Below the pieces are notes generated by a model. The model was given only the letters and a program-made list of their open reading frames with translations. It was not told where the DNA came from and did not search any database. A stretch of DNA of 64,000 bases from Tanytarsus gracilentus (lineage: Eukaryota; Arthropoda; Insecta; Diptera; Chironomidae), in the NCBI GenBank assembly GCA_038502055.1, contig JAXRKN010000038.1, positions 5,518,001 through 5,582,000 on the forward strand, read 5' to 3'. Of this stretch, positions 1 through 12,187 are shown piece by piece. Made by a program: the position numbers and the translations under genes. Position 1 is the stretch's first letter. Each line of letters begins with the position of its first letter.

Positions 1-1800
1 CAAGTGTGGACATAAAGATATTAAAATTTACTTTAATAATAGCAATTTATGAAAAGTACTTAAAGTTTTTGATATCAAATGTCGGCACGTGAATTATCAC
101 TCCTTCTCCTCATTGTTGTCCATTTTCGATTTGACATTTTAGGCCATTATCAATTGGGACTATGAGTCTGCAGTAATTTCACGATTTTTCTACTTTGGCT
201 CTCCGCGCGATCGTGATGGAATTTCTAGAGTTTCATAATATGTTTTTATTTCTTGCATTTTTAACGGTCTCATTCATGTCTTAAAGGGAATTGTTGGAGT
301 TGCTTGGTCAGGTCTTGTTTTAGCTTATGATTTTTTGAGCATGAAAACAATTTTATTTGGCAATTTTGTGATTGGCCAGGAGGATGGAGGGGTCATAAGT
401 CGAGAAAACATTTCGCAACAAATCGATAAAAAAAATTGGTCAATAAGGAAAGCTGCTTAGCGGCGCTACTAAAGCTTTCCATTGATGAGGCCTCTATTGA
501 ATTTGATTGCATTCAATTTTTGGTTAAATTATTTCTTTCTTCACGCAAGTATGGTCAAGTGGTGATGATCTATTATCGCCTAATAGGGCATACATCGCAC
601 GCTTTCATCATCATCACAATAACGCGGAAAATATTAACTCATTATTTTGATGACTTCCGATTTTTTAATCGCTTTGACCTCAAAAACCGGAGCATCATGC
701 CTTAATTTTCGAATAAATGGTAATTTTATGTCTTTATCGATATATTTTGTAAAAAATATCAACAAATTATCAAGAGCTGTGATTGGACTCGAAAAAATAG
801 CCTTAGGACACTGAAATTATCGAAAAGCTCTTGCTTAATAATTTTATTATCTCATAGAATAATTGCGAGAAAGAAATTTCAGTGTAATTACACTACTTAA
901 GTACAGCGATATGACGACCAGAAAAAAAAGACTTGAGAAATGTGCTCCACGAGTCATGAACTATGAATTGCATAACTAATATATATTGACCTTGTTACAT
1001 CATAAGAATAATGAGGTTTAATAGTTTTAAATTTTGACTTGAAGAATTTTTAGGACATGAAAAATCTTACAAAGTTATTTTTCTCAAATAAAATGATTAA
1101 ACACCCACACAATATGTCCTCGAAAAAAAATAATCACAATTTTAATTGGCATCGGAGAAAAAAAAATCTCCGTCGATAGCTTTAGCATAGACTTTATGTT
1201 GCATACAACAAACATTGAGCATTATTATCCGTCAAATGCACATTACGATTTGGGTTGATGCAATAATAATTGATCACGACTTTAATGCTCAGTCTAGCTA
1301 AAAAGAAGAAAAGCGAGAGACACTCGCGATTTTATTATGTGATACTTCTTTGCATTAGTGCACGAGTAAATGTGTCTTGTATGACATAAGAACGTGATAA
1401 AGGCGAGTTTATGATAAATAACATTTTTACTCAAAAAAAGTGTAAGGAACGTGAGAATTTACTCCTCAAAAAATGACTGGTTTGTAAGACGCAATTTGTA
1501 CTACTGATTATGATAATTATTAATATTATTGGATGTGATTCGAGACACGACAAATGAGAGAAGAGGAAGAAAACAAAAAACTAGTTTTGATGTCGTCTTA
1601 TGTCAAATTTGAATCAGATCATTTGAACGTTTGAACCTGTGCTGTGGTACCAGGAACATGTGCGCGCCTCTTTTAATTTCCTCAATAACTAAATTTTACG
1701 CAAACGAAATAAACGAGAAATATGTATGGCATAGCATTTGTTGATCGCAATTAAGCGATATTAGTTTTTTTCCGCATCGATTAGAAATTAAATTTGACTT

Positions 1801-1823
1801 GTTTATGTGCGACAATATTTTTA
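1801..1823 (+). repeat. 23-bp direct repeat, left copy
   Basis: A 23-bp sequence starting GTTTATGTGCGACAA is repeated exactly at 2983-3005 in the same orientation. A perfect repeat of this length in unique AT-rich DNA is unlikely by chance. It reads best as a target-site duplication around the 1824-2982 segment. Confidence 0.6.
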
Positions 1824-2100
1824 GATAGATAGATGACAAAGAGGTAGCACGCTGGAGTTACCAGGAGGACGCGCCCGTTTTAATTTCCTTTTCCATAACT
1901 CGAAAGCTTAGGCTAAGGATAAAAACGTAATCATGCAGAACTCTTAAGATTTCTCTCAAGAATAGAGTATAAATACCCCTTTTTTCCCCCTCAACAGCAG
2001 GCGTCCCCGCGGGAATCGCCCACCTCGGGAGCTGCAAATCATATCTTGAGAAAGACGTGAATGACGATCGAACAACCCCTCTTCGTAGTTATAAATAAAA

Positions 2101-2155
2101 CGTTATGGACGTCCGGCAATGAGAACATACGATCCGGACGTTGTTACCCATAACG
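2101..2155. repeat. imperfect inverted repeat (hairpin)
   Basis: Arms 2101-2116 and 2134-2155 are complementary over 16 bp (CGTTATGG plus ACGTCCGG), with a 6-nt bulge in the right arm and a 17-nt loop. It lies inside the probable mobile element and is likely part of it. Confidence 0.5.
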
Positions 2156-2616
2156 GAAATAATAGCAGCTGTACACAGTCTTGTTGTCGCTCATTGAGTG
2201 TTTCCAACTAAGCACAGCCTCAACTGAATCTTACGATTGCAGTTGGAAAATTAAATAAATCAAAGGTGGTTTCGACGGCATTGTATAAAAGTTACCGCCA
2301 CTACAACCTTCCTCAGCCCTGACAAGCTGTTAGGAACTGGCCCACCCACATTACAAAACAAACAAACATAAAACATAAATTTATAAAGTATTAAGTCAAA
2401 CCAATTGTATAAAAGTTTGGTTTATCATCTACCTTCCTCCATCTAATCTAGTCGATTAGCATGGGATGTACAGGTCGTAGATATTTCGTCCGTTAGTACT
2501 CGCTACTTTCTTCCTCAACTGGTCACTAAGATTAACAGTTGGTTCAAAAATTAAAATAATAACAATAACAAATAAAAATTAAAATAATTATGAGAATTTA
2601 CAATTAAAAAAAAAAA

Positions 2617-2633
2617 ATATATATATATATATA
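2617..2633. repeat. AT microsatellite after an A-tract
   Basis: A run of about 12 A is followed by about eight AT units. It is a simple repeat inside the probable inserted element. Confidence 0.8.
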
Positions 2634-2982
2634 ATTATCCATACCCTGCATGTCAACAGACATTTCAAAAGAGAAAATGAGTGAAAGAATCAACGTACAA
2701 AAAGCATTTAAAATAATGGGTAATCTAATGGGTGAACTATTTTTGGGTTATATCTTTTTGGTAATCTTTATCGACCCCTTAAAAAAAAAATTCCTAATTT
2801 ATTTCAACTCATTTTCCCTTACATACCTGGTAATTGATGTAAACTCGATGACTAAACTTGTAAGAAACACACAATTAAACTTTTAAGACACTTTACACAC
2901 TTAGAAATAAATTAGAACACAGTTAATTAATATAAATATTTTACATGCGATATCACTTTTGACGAAGGGAACGTCACTCTTC

Positions 2983-3005
2983 GTTTATGTGCGACAATAT
3001 TTTTA
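2983..3005 (+). repeat. 23-bp direct repeat, right copy
   Basis: Exact second copy of the sequence at 1801-1823, bounding the probable inserted segment on the right. Confidence 0.6.
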
Positions 3006-6000
3006 CCGAAAAACTTAATAATTGATTTGCGAGATATCGTGATAAAGAAGCAATTAAATTAGATTCAGTTTATAGGAGAAGAATAAGGAACTTTTTTCTG
3101 TTTGCGTTTGAGGAAAACATTTTTAAATGAGAATTTTTGTTGGTCAGATTTTTCCTGGATTTACGTAAACAATTTCCTAGTTTTTAAAGATAAAATCAAA
3201 ACAATTCCACTCGTTTTTAAAATTTACAACTTTCATAATTTTGTCAAAAAAATTTAATCAGCAGCCAAATTAATCCTTAACAAAATTCCCAATAAAAAGT
3301 CTGTAATCACAACGGAGATGATCTTAATAGCGAGAAAGCTCCTAATGTCCATTTGATGCGGCAGTTTAAAGTTAAACGGAAAACAGCTTATTAAGTCAAA
3401 CGAACAAAAGTTTCAACACACCTTTTACACGATTTGCAAGGATGTTCCACTTAATCAGCGTTTACTTTCTCGATCCTATCTGTGCTCTATTGCATATTAA
3501 ACAATCATCACCGATTAACCACGTTATCTACATGACATAATGTTGCTGTTTGTAGCCACAGCTCTGCTTTTTTTCGGGTTGATTATACAACGTTTGAACT
3601 TTTTTTCATATCTCCTCACACGAATCGTGAAAGAGACGTTTAAGAAAAAATAAAAATGTATATCGAGATAAGTGAATTATCTCTGACCATTTTTATTTGT
3701 GTCACATGTGAGGAAAATTGCGACATGCCGGTGGGAAGTCGATTCGCGAGAGTTTGAACTTTAAAAAGTCAATAGAGCAAAAAAAATTAACAGATTTACA
3801 ATTTGCAGAGAAATTTTTGCGATATGTGCGGTGAAATTTTTTTTGTACCCCGGCCATACTCAATGAGTTTAAAAATAAATCATTCATGAAGATTGACATG
3901 AGCTTGCTATTGACCGTCGTCACACGCGTGCTTGTAAATTACCGAGGACAAAATTTCTCTCTAAAATTCACTTGCTGCGCCCAAATTACGCACGATCACT
4001 TTCCATCATGTATAGTTACCACCTTTTCATGCCCATTAATCAAGAAATTCGACTGCAGATGGAGAAGATTTATGATTTGGTCCGAGATCGCGTCAAAAAC
4101 TTTTCATCAAATGTAATAAATCTTCTGTGGCCACTTCCCCGAAACATAAACGACTTGTTATGAATTTTTGCTGCATTCACATCGTGATTTATATGCACTT
4201 TGTATAGTTGAAGAAAATTATTCGATCGGGAGACAAATTAGTGATCTATAGAAGATAAAGTAATTGCAACAAATCCATGCGATGGCATGAGGTCACTCTT
4301 TAGCTTCGCTCATGTATTTTTTTTTGATTAGACATGGTCATGCCTCCAAAAGACATGGATGGGTATATTGAAGACTAAAAAAGGTTATTTATGTACCATC
4401 ATAAAATTTTTCACACACCACAGATCTCTCTATTTCTCGATACTCAACTCATGTAGCGTTTTGTATCGCGCGAAGAGAAGAGTAAGAGATAAATTTACAT
4501 TCATTAAAGAAAGCACCAAAAAAGTGTCAAACTCACAGATTTTTTCCCTCTGTTTTTGGCCTAATGATGGCTATTAATTTGATGTAGATGCATTAATTTC
4601 TTTTTTCTGATACATGTTGAGCAATTTTCATCGCCTATTAATCACTCGCAAAAAACACAAAAATGGCACGTAAAAAAATTCCATTTCCGTCCTCTTTCAT
4701 AAGAGCGTGTGTCATAAGTCATCTCGCAAAAAGTACCGATTAGGATGAGATAAATTTTGCGATGATTAATTTCTGATGTAACTCAATGATTTCTAAAAAT
4801 TCTGAATTAAATTAAATTTTCTTCTTCTTCCACCTGTCAATTTTTGATGTAAAACGGAAATTATATCACGTTTCATCGACACTTTGATTTATTAATCAAA
4901 AATCGATTGAGATAAAATTTTACACATTTCCACATAATTTAAAAGCCCATTTCTCCTCGCATGAGATCGATCAAACGGTCTTAATTAGTGACAACGCACA
5001 ACTTTGACTTCCACTATACAAATTTCCGGATTCAAATGCGATCAATTGTGAAAATAAATTTTTATTGTCTTCTCATAATGGCATCCGGTACTTTAAGATT
5101 TATTTATTTTAAATCCATTGCAAGTCATTAGAAAAAAATGTTTTATTTGTCAATAAATTTCAATCACAATTTGCATTCATGATCATGTCTGCCAGCAAAC
5201 GTGATGTGGTGAGTAAAATAATTTAATTTATTCATGTACGCGTACATTTTGCATTGCCTCTTTGCTGTTCCAGAAAGCAATAAAAAAATGTAAGAAGGCA
5301 TAAAAAGAAAAGAAATCGTTTAGATTCATTATTGATATGGCAAATGAAAGGTGAATAAATTCGTCATTAACACCATCGCATATATATTTCGTATTTAACT
5401 GCATATTATGTATGTCAGAGACTAGAAAATAGATTTAAGTCGAATTTACACCATATAAAGAAAGAGATTTAGACACCTTGATATCTTTTTAAACTGCACC
5501 AATATGATTTATGGAACCGTATGTGTCTATCAATTTCTCAAGGCACTTTTTCTTGTTAATTATGTTTGCCTTCGCCATATGCTTGGCTTACCGAATTTTT
5601 AATTCATATAAATGTTTGATTGATGCCACATGTAGCTGATAGTTTGCGGGATAGAATTGATTTAATTCATGAAGTGTTGAGTGGGAACAAAAAAAGAGTT
5701 TTAATTATTGAAAAAAAAACTTAACGGAAAATTTATTGAGTCATCCGGTTTAAAATTTTAGTTTTTACATCGCATCAATTTTAAAATAATGATCTCGCGC
5801 TAAATTCAACACCTCATTAGACATTAACGATCCTAGTATCGCCGGCAGCGAGGTCTACATTAAAATTACAAATCAAAAAAATTTCAGGTGCATGTCATAA
5901 TCCCATTAAGAGAAATGGATCACGCATCATTGTTCATTGTTCACTGTGCAAGTGATAAAATTTAAGACACTCTTAATTATGCGTTAGATCACCTTGTACA

Positions 6001-9000
6001 ACACTCATTTGCGAAAAAAAACCGATATTCCATTCAACAATCTCTGCCTAAATAATTGCTGGTGGAATGTGAAAGGCGAATGAACTCATAAATGAAATGA
6101 AAACTGCAATTTTGTATTTAAAAAAACACCAGCACAACGGACAAAGTAGTAGCAAGGCGTTAGGCGAGTTCATTGGGCTAATATTTATGTGCGTATGTGG
6201 AGAGTGTCTGATTAATTTGAGTCTGCGGGGTACAAAAATGGCACTGAAATTATTAGTTCACGATAATGTATTCACCGCAAATATTTTTGCAAATGGTCAA
6301 TTGGTCTAAATTGCACCATAATTACACTCGATTGCTTTCCTTAAAAGACAATTTCAGCAATTTGCCATTGAAAGTTTACTGCTGTTGTCTCAATTCATTA
6401 ATTATTTTTTTGCTACTTCCATCGACCACCAATGTGAATTTTTACTTTTTCTCAAATCAATGCGTGTCGTTTAAAATTATCTTTCATTACTTTATTGCAA
6501 TTAATGGCACTTTTTGCGTCTCGAATCGAAGTCAATTAAAAAGACATAAATTTTAGGGCATTTTAAATGTTCAAGCATGAAATATTTTGTAATCGACAAA
6601 TTGAATATTGCATGAAAAATTATATGAGAAGATCTTATTGAATTATGATGAAAATGAGAAGCATGAGATAATTTTGAAAAAAGAAAAAAAATCGTTTAAT
6701 GGTTCTCATAAAACTGCATAAGAAGCTCGAAAACCCAATTACGCGAATCAATGAATTTCAAATTTATTTCAATTCTTCTTCTTTTCCAGTTCAGGAAAAA
6801 AATTCATGCAACAGAAAATTAAAAGAGTTTGAAAATTTCCCATGTAGAAAAAAACAATTTGCAAAGTGCAATAAAAAATATAAATTGCGTAAAAAACAAA
6901 AAAAATGTAAACTGTGCTGATATAACTTTTCATAAATGGCCATAATCGTTCCATAAATCTCGACAGTCGAGAGAGTTAGAGTTGAAGTGATTTTCTATGT
7001 CACACCGAACGAAAGCTCGCAACTTATTAAAATCATAAAAGGAGGCATTAAATTGTTTATCAGCATCAGATTATCTCAAAATTATCCGAAGACTCGATAA
7101 AATTTGAAATTGTGTGTGTGTGTGACAAACTAACCGACTGTCAATCACACAAATCATGTCCAAAGCTGAGCTCACTAACTGCTGCAATTTTCCAATCACA
7201 TCACAAAAAAACATACGCATGCATGACGTTGACTTGAGACCAACGTAATCGACAACACTCGACTAACCCAATTTTCTTTCTTTAATAATATGAGACTGTA
7301 GATCATTATCATAACTTGATGGCATGCAAAATTTAATCTCTCTCGACTCGAGTGTTTAAAGAGATGAGGAAGAAAGTCAAAGCAAATCATTTACAAGCGA
7401 GATAAGAGAAATGAAAATCAACTTTTTTCTTCTTTATTTTTCACTACATGACATTTACGACATAGCATCGTGAGTCACTATGGAAAGACATTTCCTTTCA
7501 ATTACAAATTATCATCATCATCGAGCGATTCATATTTTAAATGCATTAATGCAAGTGAATTTTTTTACTTTCATTGAACTGTGCACTAGCCAAACAGCCA
7601 GACTCGACTGCATCAGATAAAATGCATCGCGGAAATATTTTTCTTATGTGGGCAGATTTTTTCTTCTTAGCCATCATTAGCATTGTAAGTCATATACATC
7701 GATTTATTCATACATTATGAGTTGTGACATGCAAACACCTTCTTTTATTAAATTTTTTTATAGGTGCGTTGAGGTTGAAAGTTAAGATGATTCTCTCTTT
7801 TGTTCGCTATCAATTGAATCACCGCATAATTCACAATCATAATGAGAACATGTCATCGTCATCATAACATCATCAGATGGATATCAAATGGATATAAAAA
7901 AACAGCAGCAGCAATAAAGAAACATTTTTGAGATCATTAAAACAGATCAATCGACGATGACTCGTGCGACTCTCGACACGAAAGTGTGCGTTCGCGTAAG
8001 TTATGTAATGAACTGAGCTTTATGTCAGTTTTGAGGTAGTGCTGCAGCTTCCAGCGAAAAAACTACTTTTGGGTCATCACATTGCGAAAAAACTATTTAA
8101 AGAAAATTATTTTCAAATAAAAAGTTTTCATTTCTTGGATTTTTTCCGTCACACTTTTTCTCTCTCTCTCACATATTCGCAGATTAATCACATTATAAAC
8201 ATTGGCTAAGCCTTCGATGTTTGATAAATCTTTCATCTAAATTCGCTGATTGAATGCTGGTGGAAGAAATTGGTCTTGCGGATTAATATTAATGCGAAAA
8301 TGATCAAATTGCAATTGTCGTCGGTTATAAATCGTTATATGGAAAGTTGTCTGACTTGCTGCTGTCTCTTTCAATTCCCATAAAGCACACATGTGGAGAC
8401 ATTTTGAACTTCTAAATGGCTTTAAGGCAAGTGGACTTAAGTTGTCGCTACAAAAAATTTCTCTTATTGAAACTTTACGCGTTTATGCGAGCGACCTGCG
8501 TAACTTTTTAAACTGTATCGAATGTGAAAAATATTGAAAAATTGTGACACAGATTTGTGATAAAGAAATTATTAAAACACATTTATGATAATTTTTTTCT
8601 TCGAAGCTGAATGCTCGATTGGTTGGTTAATTTTGGGGATCAGACACAAACACACGGGAGAAGAAGAAATCCAATATTTCACGTCGATGACACTTGGCGA
8701 CCCCAAAACCATAACACGATTTGTGAATATTATGTGATACACAATCGACTGGCTGAATGATGCCCTATGATCAGAGCTCATAAATTCTTGACATTTGAAC
8801 TATCGAATGACTCAAAATTGCTTTATCGAGTCTTCTGTTTTATTATCTCCAAAATGAGCATGTTGACATCGCGTAGACAAGTCCATTATATAAGAGGATC
8901 ATCATTAAGTATTTTTGATAATAATGGGTTCATCATAGAGTAGCCAATGGCACCATTATTATGATCGTGCAGTGATGACGTTTGAACATCAAATCAATCA

Positions 9001-10115
9001 TAATAATTCAAATTCACCAGCTGAAGAAGCGCATTTTGATTTTCCGGTGAATATCGCGTGGTAATTTATGGATCAATTGGAAATAATGGCTGTTACTGCA
9101 TAGAAAAAGTTGTGTAAGGTATTTAATGAAAGAAAGTATAAGGAATTTTTAACAAACATGAAATTTACTCATTATCGTTGCAATTTTTTAATTTATTCAA
9201 ATTTTTTAAAAGTCGAGTGAAAAGTTTCCGCAAGTGTCATCTGAATAATTGACAGTAATAGATAGCAACAATTGTCATCGGTTAAACTTTTGCTTTCTTC
9301 TCATTTTTAACTTACACTTCAATGCAAATGGTGAGAACATGTCGTTATGTCACTTTCGAGTCTACCTACCGCAAAAACCTCCGATAGACAGTAAGCAAGT
9401 AACTTTATTAGTTCCATGGAGAGGCTCAAGAAGCCACAATTCGAAATTAGAAATGCTTTGAATGCCTTAAATGGTGTGCACACGTGTGGAAAGCTTTTTC
9501 AAATAATTCACAAAAAGGCTTTCAATATAAAATTAATTTGATTATACTTAGCCATGTCGTGAATTTTTAAATTAAATAATGCGTTTATGCTACGATTCGA
9601 ATGTATTTCATCAGCAATTTTAACATTGCTTAGTTAATAATTTTAAAACAGCAAATATTTAAGTTGCAATTAAGGTGAACCGTTAACACTTTTTATCAAC
9701 AAATTATTTTAATGACTATTGAACTAATGATAAGGTGATAAAATTACGGTTAGGTAAATATTTTGTCATGTAAAAGATTATGAGGTGTTTAAGTGCATTT
9801 TTAAAACCTAATTATTTTTCGCTCTTAGTTTGTTTTATCCTGAAAGATAATTTTTTTATGATTTTCTCGGAAGAATTTAAATATTAAGTATTTAATAAGA
9901 TAAAATATTCCCTAAAAGCTATGCAATTTTCTGCTCAAAAATTTTCCATTCAAAAAGTTCAACCGAAATTTATAATCGAAGAAAAACTCTTAGTTTTAAT
10001 TTTAATTTTCTTTGCTTTAATATTTTAATGGAAATTACTTTTACAAATTTATGAAATTTTGCACTTTAAATCCTAATTTCTATGATTTGTTTTTGAACCA
10101 ATGTGATCATCTATT

Positions 10116-10222
10116 TTAGCTCGGATAAACTTCTTGCACGGCTTTTTCAACGAAATTTATATTGCCCTTTGAAGAACTTTTCTTTGGACGCTTTTCAACA
10201 TGAACATGACCTACTTCACCAT
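10116..10222 (-). CDS. alternative terminal exon of prohibitin 2
   Basis: A 107-nt open exon follows a TTGTAG acceptor and ends in TAA. It encodes a basic tail starting GEVGHVHVEKRPKKS and ending VQEVYPS. It joins in frame to PHB2 if the donor AAAA|GTAAGA, just 11 nt before the normal PHB2 stop, is used (exon 3 then is 10643-10745). The product would be 333 residues instead of 301, with the last two lysines of the short form replaced by a 35-residue tail. The total then divides exactly by three. The intron (10223-10642) would be retained in the short form. I recall that fly Phb2 also has longer isoforms of similar size, but could not check this. It could in principle belong to another - strand gene, but no other upstream exon was found. 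Confidence 0.6.
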
Positions 10223-10631
10223 CTACAATGAACAGGAAAAATATGAATCGAATTAGAAGGACCCAACACACACTTTTTTCTTTCTTTAAGAAATTTCTAT
10301 CATTTTTTATTCTACTTTCATCTTATTTCATACTTTTTTTCATCATTTTTCTCTTTCACTCTATTCATTAGTAGTTTGTGTAGAATTTTCCTTACGCGAA
10401 ATGCGGGCTAGACGTAAAATTGGAAAAAACTCGTCACCTTCACGAATGAATTATTTTATAAGTTTACAATTTGAAAGTTCACTACAGAAAATAAAAATGT
10501 TAAGTTTTCTCAATTTAACATGTAAAAAAAAGTTTGGTGAATGCGCCAATATTTAAAAAGGATAAACGTAAGGAAAATCATAAAAGCAACTTTTGTTTCT
10601 TTATAAAATGACTATCTTATGACGTTTTTGC

Positions 10632-11818
10632 TCATTTCTTACTTTTCTTGTTAATGTTATCCAAATTCTCCTCAAATTCAGAGTCTTGAATGTTCAACAT
10701 CAAATTATTGGCGTTAAGGTAGACTTTGTTCTGTGAGTTAGCGATCTGTAAAAAATTAATTCAATTAAATACATTTCTTAAATGAATAAAGACTGTTAAC
10801 TTACAGTACGAGCGATGCTTTGTGCTGCACGAATTTTTCGAAGTTTTAGGTAACCGGGATTAAGTCCGATAGCCTCACCGAGTTTTTTTGCTGCTTCAGC
10901 CTCTCCCTCTGCCTGTACGATTTTCTGTTGACGTTCTTGAATTGCACGCTCGACGAAGAATGCCGCTCTTTGTGCTTCTTGTTGCGCGACCTGTTTGGAT
11001 TCAACCGCCGCCGTATATTCCTTTCCGAAGCTCAACTCAGTCAAAGAGACATCGTCAAGGATGATATTGAAATCGGCAGCACGCTCAACAAGTTCGCGGC
11101 GAATCAGAAGCGAGACCTGCTGACGCTGCGTGATGAGTTGCGAGGCATTAAATTTGGCGACAACGCTCTTTAGCACCTCATTACAAATCGATGGCAACAC
11201 CTTTTCATCGTAATCAAGTCCTAATTGACGATACATGGAGGGTAGGTTGTTTGCATTAGGACGTGAAAGCACACGAAGAGAAATGTTGACCATTTGAAGA
11301 TCCTTGGAACCGCTCGGCGATGTAATTTTTCTTGGTCGTGAACGAATATCGTAAATGATTGGATATTGGAACCAGGGAATGCGAAAATGAAGACCTTCTG
11401 AATAGACGTCTGGTTGAACTCCAGTCAATCGACTGAAAATAATCGCTCGATGACCACCCTCAACTAAAATAAATTTATTTATTAGTTAGCGGAATGATTG
11501 ACTTACTGGATGTTTTCAATTATATTTAATTAATCACAAATAATAATAATTTAATTAAAACCAGAAATGTCCTCAATGATTTTATGTTATTTTTCGAAAA
11601 CATCCAGAAACTTTTTATGTTCTGAAGGTTAGGTTAATTTTCACCGAAATTTTTATTGAAAATTATGAAATTTCGCCTTACTTACCGGTATAAACTGATT
11701 GAGATGCTCCATAAGCAGCTAATCCCACGCCAGCAAGTAATTTTAAGCCAATTCCGAGTCCAGGTGGACCTCCTTTACTGAATTTTCCAGCCAAATCATT
11801 CAACTTTGATTGTGCCAT
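10632..11818 (-). CDS. Phb2: prohibitin 2
   Basis: Subunit of the PHB1/PHB2 ring complex of the mitochondrial inner membrane, which supports cristae, respiratory-chain assembly and m-AAA protease control. Three coding exons: 11686-11818, 10805-11463 and 10632-10745, giving 301 residues, close to the usual 299. Residues 19-38 (GLGIGLKLLAGVGLAAYGAS) form the N-terminal membrane anchor. The SPFH/PHB domain follows, beginning VEGGHRAIIF. The C-terminal coiled coil is rich in Q, A and E (KQVAQQEAQRAAFFVERAIQ). The ATG is the only one that precedes the conserved N-terminus. A 5' UTR intron is suggested by an acceptor near 11846 and a donor near 11925. The gene lies head to head with RIC1. An alternative last exon at 10116-10222 would lengthen the C-terminus. 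Confidence 0.96.
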
Positions 11819-12187
11819 AATTAATTATTAAATGCACTCGATTCCTGTTAATAATAATGAATGGTGACTTTAGAGAGACGATTTAAATTAATTTAAGGCT
11901 TTTCGATGTTAATGACTTACACAAAAATGTATTTATTTATTTCGAGCGATATATAATCAGGACCGAGTAAACTGCAAAACATCAAATTTAAATCTCGTTC
12001 GAATTACGCAAGTTTTCGCCTCTTCAGTGCGCTCTCACGTACGTCCCCCTCTTACATGTAAGAAGAAGAAGGAAAGACGAAAAAATCTAAAAAGTGAAAA
12101 TAATAATTTTTCAGTTTTTCAATGGTTTCTAGATAGATAAAGCCTTTAATTTGTGTTTCAAGTGTGCCAAAATAAATCACAGCAAGC
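11819..12187. promoter_or_regulatory. shared 5' region of Phb2 and RIC1
   Basis: The 369 bp separate the start codons of Phb2 (-) and RIC1 (+). The interval must hold both 5' UTRs and probably a bidirectional promoter. A likely Phb2 5' UTR intron (about 11846-11925) takes up part of it. No clear TATA box was identified. Confidence 0.5.

Larger units (their letters stand above)
1824..2982. mobile_element. probable degenerate retroposed insertion
   Basis: A 1159-bp segment lies between two perfect 23-bp direct repeats. It holds a GC-rich patch (about 1996-2030) that stands out from its AT-rich surroundings, a bulged hairpin (2101-2155), two TGTATAAAAG boxes (2282 and 2405), and two loose CCTCAACTG...CAGTTGG pairs (near 2218 and 2513). 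The left edge carries a GATA-type tandem tail. If the element lies on the - strand, that would be its 3' end, as in some RTE-like retrotransposons. A diverged relative of its inner part (about 1858-1890) also lies outside it at about 1649-1685. No reverse transcriptase or transposase frame remains. Family unknown; this could also be an old non-autonomous element. Confidence 0.35.
1..10115. other. 10-kb stretch without a recognisable gene
   Basis: Open frames here are short (under about 100 codons), AT-rich and often lack an ATG. None resembles a known protein and none forms a convincing exon chain. Apart from the probable inserted element at about 1.8-3.0 kb, the sequence is AT-rich with short simple repeats, such as a GT run near 7111-7125. 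It may be intergenic DNA or an intron of a gene beyond the left edge. Confidence 0.6.

Noticed and set aside
5185..5208. Short ATG frame (MSASKRDV) ending at a GTGAGT donor
   Set aside because: Only eight codons, no matching acceptor exon found nearby and no UTR-like context; such pairs arise often by chance in 10 kb of AT-rich DNA.
6097..6556. Overlapping open frames of 70-96 codons left of Phb2
   Set aside because: AT-driven composition, no homology, and no splice partners; typical for random open frames in AT-rich DNA.
7622..7684. Signal-peptide-like exon (MHRGNIFLMWADF) with a GTAAGT donor
   Set aside because: The next good acceptor (7764 region) leads to a stop after two codons, and no other partner exon was found.
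8031..8052. TGAGGTAGTGCTGC, similar to the let-7 seed
   Set aside because: The match stops after about nine bases and no complementary hairpin arm is visible nearby.
10928..11173. Plus-strand open frame inside Phb2 exon 2
   Set aside because: It is the antisense shadow of the conserved Phb2 coding exon.
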